64,000 bases of DNA, from assembly GCA_934488615.1 (NCBI GenBank), contig CAKSSJ010000005.1, forward strand, positions 1 to 64,000. Direction: 5' to 3'. Below are positions 59,144 through 64,000 of the stretch, one piece after another. The notes under the pieces are model-generated. The model worked only from the letters and a program-made list of their open reading frames with translations. It did not search any database and had not been told where the DNA came from. This DNA comes from an uncultured Eubacteriales bacterium. Its GTDB lineage: Bacteria; Bacillota; Clostridia; Oscillospirales; Acutalibacteraceae. Within the stretch, counting starts at the first letter, position 1, and each line of letters begins with the position of its first letter. Both the position numbers and the translations under genes were made by a program.

Positions 59144-61321
59144 TCACTTAACCTCTGTGAAATATCTTACAAAGCTTCTGCCTGCGCTCAAGGTTCCGTC
59201 AGTAAGGTTAATACCTGCGTTCATGAGCAATGCACCCGAATAAATCTCGCCGTCCGTTTCGTCACGGTACATCTTTTCGGGATCGAGACCCTTCATCTTG
59301 ATGAGCAGGAAGTCGTGCGGCGCTCTGTTCTTGATAACAACGGTCAGCAAAGCCTCGCTCTTATCCTTCGCAACATGCTCCCATGCGCACTTGAACTCGT
59401 CGTCCGTCGGCGCAATAATTCTGTAAAGGTCGCCGAAGTGGATTACATTATAATATCTGTGGTAGTCCTTGACCTGCTCCTTGACCTTTTCCTTATCCTC
59501 TGCGGACATCTCCTTGGGGTCAAGCTCATAGCCGAACGTACCTGCCATAGCGACCGCCGCCTTGGTTTCGATTCCCGTTCTGTCACAGGCGGAAACATGA
59601 GCGCCCATGCTCGATGCGGGGTAGCACATTGTTGTACCGAACTGGATAGTCAGTCGCTCGATCGGGTCTGTATTGTCCGAAGCCCATGCCTGCGGCATAT
59701 AGTAAAGCATACCTGCGTCAAAACGTCCGCCACCGCCTGCACAGCTCTCGAAGAGAATGTGTGGGAATGCGCTTGTTATCCTGTCCATGAGCTCATATGT
59801 GCCAAGAATAAAGCGGTGGAAAAACTCCTTTGAATGGCGTGCGTCAAGCTGCACCGATCCGGGCTCTGTAATGGCTCTGTTGTAGTCCCATTTGAGATAT
59901 GCTATATTGTTCTTTGAAAGAACGTCATACATCTGATTGAATATACAGTCACGAACATCCTGTCTTGTCATGTCAATAACAAACTGCTGACGGGCAGGCG
60001 ATTGCTCTCTGCCCTCAACATGAACGCACCAATCGGGGTGAGCCTTGTAAAGCTCCGAATCCTCGGAAATCATCTCGGGCTCATACCAAATTCCGAACTG
60101 TACACCCTCTGCGTTTACTCTTTCGATAAGCTTAGTAAGACCGCCCTTGAGCTTACTCTCGTTGACAAACCAATCGCCGAGGGAAGAGTTATCGCTGTCG
60201 CGGTGACCAAACCAGCCGTCGTCCATAACGAGCAGTTCAATTCCCATCTCCTTAGCTTCCTTGGCATAGCGAACGAGGGTCTCCTGATCGAAGTCGAAGC
60301 CCGAGCCCTCCCAGCTGTTGATAAGAAGCGGACGCTTTTTATTTTTCCATTCTCCTCTGATGAGGTTGTTATTGTAAAGGTCATGGAAGGTGCGGCTCAT
60401 TTTGCCCATGCCGCTGTCGGAATAAACCATTACGACCTCGGGGCTTTGAAACTCGTCGCCCGGCTCAACGACCCATGTGAAATCAATCGGATTGATGCCC
60501 ATTACAAGGCGTGTGCAGTCGAGATAATCCGTCTCAATATCGGCGGCAAAGTTACCGCTGTAAACAAGGTTGAAGCCGAAAGCATCACCAAAATCCTCGC
60601 CGCCCTTATCGTCAACGAGTGCGACAAACGGGTTGTGGTTATGGCTCGACGAGCCTCTTTTGCTGGCAACGGACTGTATTCCGTGAGCAAGATGGCGAGT
60701 TATAACTCTTCTCTCTCTCGACCAAACACCTGAGAGATTTATCATATTATAGTCCATCGACGGGAAGTTTACGCAGCAGCTTGCAACCTTTTCAATCTCA
60801 AAGGTTTCCTTGCCCGTGTTCTCAACCTTAACGCTCTCGGTAATAACGCTGTAGTTTGCAAATGCAGTGTAATAAAGCGTTACCTTTGCGCCCGTAAAAT
60901 TATCAATTGTGATAAGCTCAAGAGTCTGAGCCTCGCTGTCGTCGTTGCAATAGGTTGCGGGAAGTCCTTTAAGCTTCGGCTTTCCGTCATAAATCTTATG
61001 ATCAAGATAGCGGATATCCGTCGTTGTTCTTCCCATTGAGTCCTTTATTGAAAGTGCGGCAAGTCTGTAGTCGCCCGAACCGTTGCAGGAATACTCCATC
61101 GGCTGAACGTCAAGAGAGAACTTGTAGTCGTCAACATGAACGTTCTTCGGTGAAATTGTTGCAAAATATCCCCTGAACGGCAAATTCAAAAGGTTGTCAT
61201 CGGGGATTTTCTTTCCGTAATAGAGGTGGATAAGATATCCTTCACGGATTCCGATAGCATATGTTGAATCAAGCGTATCAAGCTTGAATATTTTTCTTTT
61301 TTCATCAAATGTGATAGGCAT
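59144..61321 (-). CDS. Alpha-galactosidase, GH36
   Basis: Cytoplasmic 725-residue hydrolase releasing alpha-galactose from raffinose-type sugars. N-terminal beta-supersandwich (1-300), then a TIM barrel with LLVMDDGWFG, the nucleophile Asp in YLKWDYNR and acid/base Asp in AHVSACDRTG; CAGGGGRFD lies between. No signal peptide, so galactosides must be imported. First gene of an unusual galactosidase-rimM-trmD operon. GCGAGG precedes the ATG. Confidence 0.95.
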   Translation of the reverse strand: MPITFDEKRKIFKLDTLDSTYAIGIREGYLIHLYYGKKIPDDNLLNLPFRGYFATISPKNVHVDDYKFSLDVQPMEYSCNGSGDYRLAALSIKDSMGRTTTDIRYLDHKIYDGKPKLKGLPATYCNDDSEAQTLELITIDNFTGAKVTLYYTAFANYSVITESVKVENTGKETFEIEKVASCCVNFPSMDYNMINLSGVWSRERRVITRHLAHGIQSVASKRGSSSHNHNPFVALVDDKGGEDFGDAFGFNLVYSGNFAADIETDYLDCTRLVMGINPIDFTWVVEPGDEFQSPEVVMVYSDSGMGKMSRTFHDLYNNNLIRGEWKNKKRPLLINSWEGSGFDFDQETLVRYAKEAKEMGIELLVMDDGWFGHRDSDNSSLGDWFVNESKLKGGLTKLIERVNAEGVQFGIWYEPEMISEDSELYKAHPDWCVHVEGREQSPARQQFVIDMTRQDVRDCIFNQMYDVLSKNNIAYLKWDYNRAITEPGSVQLDARHSKEFFHRFILGTYELMDRITSAFPHILFESCAGGGGRFDAGMLYYMPQAWASDNTDPIERLTIQFGTTMCYPASSMGAHVSACDRTGIETKAAVAMAGTFGYELDPKEMSAEDKEKVKEQVKDYHRYYNVIHFGDLYRIIAPTDDEFKCAWEHVAKDKSEALLTVVIKNRAPHDFLLIKMKGLDPEKMYRDETDGEIYSGALLMNAGINLTDGTLSAGRSFVRYFTEVK

Positions 61322-61355
61322 AGCAAAACCTCGCTTATATATTTTAGTATGAATT

Positions 61356-61384
61356 ATTTTATCATATACTCAGTTGCAGGTCAA
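61356..61384 (-). promoter_or_regulatory. Promoter of the alpha-galactosidase-rimM-trmD operon
   Basis: Minus strand: TTGACC (complement of 61379-61384), 17-base spacer ending TGA, TAAAAT (complement of 61356-61361). No operator repeat or cre-like site is obvious nearby. Confidence 0.75.
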
Positions 61385-61529
61385 CAATTTTCAAGCGTAT
61401 GCCAACGTAAAAGTCTGAATACATTTATAATAATTGCAGTTAATTTGTTTTCAATCGCCTTTTGAAGCCGTTTGTAGGCGATATATGACTAAAAAAGTAA
61501 AAAACAGTGAAATAATGTCTCGGTTAGTC

Positions 61530-61558
61530 TTGACTAATTCGCGATTTTAGATTACACT
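61530..61558 (+). promoter_or_regulatory. Promoter of the amino-acid ABC transporter operon
   Basis: TTGACT at 61530-61535, 17-base spacer, TACACT at 61553-61558; start codon 49 bases downstream. Confidence 0.7.
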
Positions 61559-61606
61559 GTTTCTGTATTATTTTTATCAATCTAAATATTGAAAGGATTT
61601 GAGTTC

Positions 61607-62362
61607 ATGAAAAAATTTATTGCAATCCTTCTTTGCGTAGCAACAATGTTCTGCCTTTTCGCAGGCTGCGGCTCCAAGGAAGAGGAAAAGGTATGGAAGA
61701 TTTCTACCGACACAGTTTTCAGACCGTTTGAGTACAGAGACGCTTCGGGCGAGCTCGTCGGTATCGACGTTGAGATCCTTGCCGCTATCGCTGAGGATCA
61801 GGGCTTCAAGTATGAGCTTAACAGCGTCGGCTGGGACGCATCTATCGCGGCATGCCAGGCAGGCCAGGCAGACGCTATGATCGCAGGCGCTTCTATCACA
61901 GAAAAGCGTAAGAGCGAGGGCTGGATCTTCTCCGACGGATATTATCACTGCACACAGGTAATGACAGTTGCCGCAGATTCTACGATCAAGGGCTTTGAGG
62001 ATCTTAAGGGCAAGCAGGTTGCAGTTAAGACCGGTACAATGGGTGCCGACTATGCAAACAGCCTCAAGGATAAGTACGGCTTCACAATTGCTTCGTTCGA
62101 GGATTCTCCGACAATGTATCAGGCAGTTATCGGCGGTCAGGCAGTTGCTTGCTTCGAGGATACACCGATCATGGTTGACTCCATCAAGAACGGCAATCTT
62201 GCGCTCAAGGTTCTTGAGAACACAGCCAGCGAGGGCAGTGATTACGGCCTTGCAATCTTCAATTCCGCTAATCAGGAGTTCCTTGATTTGTTCAACGCAG
62301 GTCTTAAGAACATTAAGGCAAACGGCAAGTACGACGCAATTATTGACAAGTACGTCGGCTAA
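61607..62362 (+). CDS. Polar amino-acid ABC transporter, substrate-binding lipoprotein
   Basis: A 251-residue family 3 solute-binding lipoprotein. Signal peptide with lipobox FAGC (Cys about 22), then FRPFEYRDASGELVGIDVEI, the usual ligand-pocket start, and DSTIKGFEDLKGKQVAVKTGTMG in the middle (parts GFEDLKGKQVAV and KTGT). Captures a polar amino acid such as glutamine, histidine or cystine; ligand not assignable. AAAGGA precedes the ATG at 61607. First gene of a three-gene importer. Confidence 0.94.
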   Translation: MKKFIAILLCVATMFCLFAGCGSKEEEKVWKISTDTVFRPFEYRDASGELVGIDVEILAAIAEDQGFKYELNSVGWDASIAACQAGQADAMIAGASITEKRKSEGWIFSDGYYHCTQVMTVAADSTIKGFEDLKGKQVAVKTGTMGADYANSLKDKYGFTIASFEDSPTMYQAVIGGQAVACFEDTPIMVDSIKNGNLALKVLENTASEGSDYGLAIFNSANQEFLDLFNAGLKNIKANGKYDAIIDKYVG

Positions 62363-62427
62363 TTTTAAAAAATGAGCGGTGGGGCGTCTGCAAAGATGCC
62401 CTGCTGTTGTCAAAAGGAGTCCGCTAA

Positions 62428-63099
62428 ATGGCAGATATAATTTCGGTTTACGGCAAGCTGCTGCTTGAAGCAATGGGACAGACGCTTATCATGGCTTTCT
62501 ACAGCCTGATTTTCGCAAGCATTATTGGCCTCATCTTCGGCATGCTCAGCGTGCTGAAAAGTAAGGTATGCAACATCATCGCGCAGATATTTGTTGACAT
62601 TATCCGCGGCGTTCCGATGATCGTTCTTGCTTTCTTCGTTTTCTTCGGTGTACCTTACGCTTTAAAAAACTTTTTACACAGTACATTTACATTCACCGCT
62701 TTGCAGGCAGGTATAATCTGTCTTTCGCTCAACTGCGGCGCATATATGTCGGAAATTATCCGTGCAGGAATTCAGTCCGTTGACGTCGGACAGATGGAGG
62801 CGGCAAGAAGCCTTGGAATTCCCTATTGGAAGTCCATGCAGAAGGTCGTTCTTCCGCAGGCTATCCGCACGATGATACCGAGCATCATCAACCAGTTTAT
62901 CATCACGCTCAAGGATACCTCGATTCTTTCCGTTATTGGTTTCCCAGAGCTTGTAAATTCTGCAAAGAATGTCATTGCGATCAACTTTAAGTCGTTCCAG
63001 GTGTGGCTCATTGTCGGCATTATGTACCTTATAGTTATCACGATACTTTCTAAGGTTGCAAAGGCTCTCGAGAGGAGGATGAACCGTGGCCGTAAATAA
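62428..63099 (+). CDS. Polar amino-acid ABC transporter permease
   Basis: A 223-residue HisM/GlnP-type permease with five helices; the EAA loop is MEAARSLGIPYWKSMQKVVLPQAIR (key EAARSLG and LPQAIR), which contacts the ATPase. FVDIIRGVPMIVLAFFVFFG is the conserved N-terminal block. AAAGGAG precedes the ATG. Its end overlaps the ATPase gene by 14 bases. Confidence 0.95.
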   Translation: MADIISVYGKLLLEAMGQTLIMAFYSLIFASIIGLIFGMLSVLKSKVCNIIAQIFVDIIRGVPMIVLAFFVFFGVPYALKNFLHSTFTFTALQAGIICLSLNCGAYMSEIIRAGIQSVDVGQMEAARSLGIPYWKSMQKVVLPQAIRTMIPSIINQFIITLKDTSILSVIGFPELVNSAKNVIAINFKSFQVWLIVGIMYLIVITILSKVAKALERRMNRGRK

Positions 63100-63832
63100 A
63101 AACAACGTTAAAATTCACGTTTCTCACCTCAAAAAGAACTTCGGTCACTTGGAGGTTATCAAGGATATCTCGACCGATATATACGAGGGCGAGGTAGTCG
63201 TTATTCTCGGACCGTCGGGCAGCGGTAAATCAACATTTCTTCGCTGCATAAACCGTCTTGAGGAGCCTACGGGCGGCGAGATCATCGTTGACGGTCAGAC
63301 TATCACGGATAAGAAAGCCGACCTCAACAAAATTCGTGAGAACATCGGAATGGTGTTCCAGCATTTCAACCTTTTTAACAATCTTAATGTTATTCAAAAT
63401 CTTATGCTCGCTCCCGTTCAGCTGAAAAAGGCTTCAAAGGAAAAAGCAAAAGAGGAAGCAATGGCGATGCTTAAAAAGGTCGGACTTGAGGACAAGGCGG
63501 AGGCTTATCCGCATCAGCTATCGGGCGGACAGAAGCAGAGAGTTGCAATCGCACGTTCGCTTTGCATGAATCCCGATATCATGCTCTTTGATGAGCCGAC
63601 TTCGGCGCTCGATCCTGAAATGGTAGGCGAGGTTCTTCAGGTTATGAAGGATCTTGCGGCAGAGGGAATGACAATGGCAATTGTTACCCATGAAATAGGC
63701 TTTGCCCGTGAGGTTGCCGACCGTGTGCTTTTCATTGATGACGGATATATCATCGAGGAGGGTACACCGCAGGAGGTTATCCTCAACCCGAAAGAGCCGA
63801 GAGCAATTGATTTCTTCAACAAGGTTCTTTAA
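63086..63832 (+). CDS. Polar amino-acid ABC transporter ATPase
   Basis: A 248-residue GlnQ/HisP-type ATPase: Walker A GPSGSGKST (about 43-51), Q-loop MVFQHFNLFNN, signature LSGGQKQR, Walker B IMLFDEPTSALDP and switch His in VTHEIGFA. It drives the importer formed with the two preceding genes. Start GTG at 63086 with AGGAGG upstream, overlapping the permease gene. Confidence 0.96.
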   Translation: MAVNKNNVKIHVSHLKKNFGHLEVIKDISTDIYEGEVVVILGPSGSGKSTFLRCINRLEEPTGGEIIVDGQTITDKKADLNKIRENIGMVFQHFNLFNNLNVIQNLMLAPVQLKKASKEKAKEEAMAMLKKVGLEDKAEAYPHQLSGGQKQRVAIARSLCMNPDIMLFDEPTSALDPEMVGEVLQVMKDLAAEGMTMAIVTHEIGFAREVADRVLFIDDGYIIEEGTPQEVILNPKEPRAIDFFNKVL

Positions 63833-63845
63833 TTAACAAAAAATG

Positions 63846-63876
63846 AAGGGGCTGTTTTTTTACAGCCCCTTGTTTT
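63846..63876. terminator. Bidirectional terminator after the ABC operon
   Basis: AAGGGGCTGT (63846-63855) pairs with ACAGCCCCTT (63862-63871), T-only loop, TGTTTT following; the converging MATE gene ends at 63875. Confidence 0.92.
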
Positions 63877-64000
63877 ACATATAATGATCTTTCTTGCGCT
63901 TGGCGAAGAGGAAGATGAGGGAGAGGATGAACGCGAAAATCTCCGCAACCGTAATTGCCCACCATATGCCGTCCACGCCGAGGAATATCGGGAGTATCAG
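63875..64000 (-). CDS. MATE family efflux protein, C-terminal end (cut by window edge)
   Basis: Forty-one codons and a stop, read from the right edge: LILPIFLGVDGIWWAITVAE then a hydrophobic helix and a basic ending AKRKKDHYM. DGIWWA followed by the last helix and a charged tail is the typical C-terminus of MATE transporters. The rest lies outside the window. It is a second MATE gene, distinct from the one near 6 kb. Confidence 0.75.
   Translation of the reverse strand: MILPIFLGVDGIWWAITVAEIFAFILSLIFLFAKRKKDHYM

Noticed and set aside
61577..62473. 298-codon minus-strand frame opposite the amino-acid binding lipoprotein gene
   Set aside because: Complement of a clear substrate-binding protein with signal peptide and promoter; Leu/Cys-rich mirror sequence.
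1..64000. CRISPR arrays, tRNA and rRNA genes, insertion sequences, integrases
   Set aside because: Looked for repeat-spacer patterns, tRNA cloverleaves, rRNA blocks and transposase motifs on both strands by eye; none found.

Overview
The window looks like chromosome of an endospore-forming, Gram-positive anaerobe of class Clostridia, most likely a gut Oscillospiraceae/Ruminococcaceae relative. The grounds are a complete spoIIIAA-AH operon, SpoVAF and SPOCS-LysM spore genes, a T-box in front of tyrS, a Crh-like HPr, many strong TTGACA-17-TATAAT promoters, and a typical Clostridial run of housekeeping genes (rsmD-coaD, uvrC, rimM-trmD). The lineage is inferred from gene content; no rRNA gene or tRNA gene was recognised.

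Layout. 1-1000: a small accessory patch in which a SLOG-fold protein gene diverges from a ribbon-helix-helix/HTH gene pair across one palindromic operator. 1000-5600: arginine operon argC-J-B-D behind candidate ARG boxes. 5.7-12.7 kb: MATE pump, then on the minus strand YfhO, ACT/UPF0237, UPF0210 and an RluA-type enzyme. 12.9-17.6 kb: spoIIIA operon. 17.6-24.9 kb: trmB, T-box-tyrS, a degenerate ATPase-like protein, birA, a foldback repeat, a DivIVA-like protein, mscL and an aldo/keto reductase. 25-31.9 kb: a glycosyltransferase-GH43-HD operon, CsoR-Nudix, an AT-rich GT-C gene, a frameshifted HD gene and a methyltransferase. 31.9-36.8 kb: sugar oxidoreductase/isomerase pair and a UbiA/GT-C/GtrA polyprenyl-sugar module. 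36.9-44.4 kb: SPOCS-LysM protein, an SOS-box-controlled orphan protein (phage-structural-like head, coiled coil, leucine-rich repeats), manA, a sugar symporter and two envelope-anchored proteins. 44.5-52 kb: spoVAF, a SpoIID-like protein with three peptidoglycan-binding repeats, and an exopolysaccharide operon (GT4, Wzy, Wzz-BY-kinase). 52-64 kb: pepV, coaD, rsmD, uvrC, HPr, trmD, rimM, alpha-galactosidase, a polar amino-acid ABC transporter and the cut-off end of a second MATE pump.

How it works together: most genes serve core metabolism, sporulation and envelope polysaccharide assembly, in short operons closed by clear hairpin terminators. Several control elements can be read directly: a T-box with a Tyr specifier, a perfect LexA/DinR box inside a promoter, ARG-box-like repeats, a shared divergent operator, a CsoR-type site, and two hairpins that hold or immediately precede a ribosome binding site.

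Two genes (aldo/keto reductase and HD hydrolase) are broken by single-base changes in homopolymers. This could be real decay, slippage control or assembly error. The most unusual item is the SOS-controlled orphan at 38476-39837.
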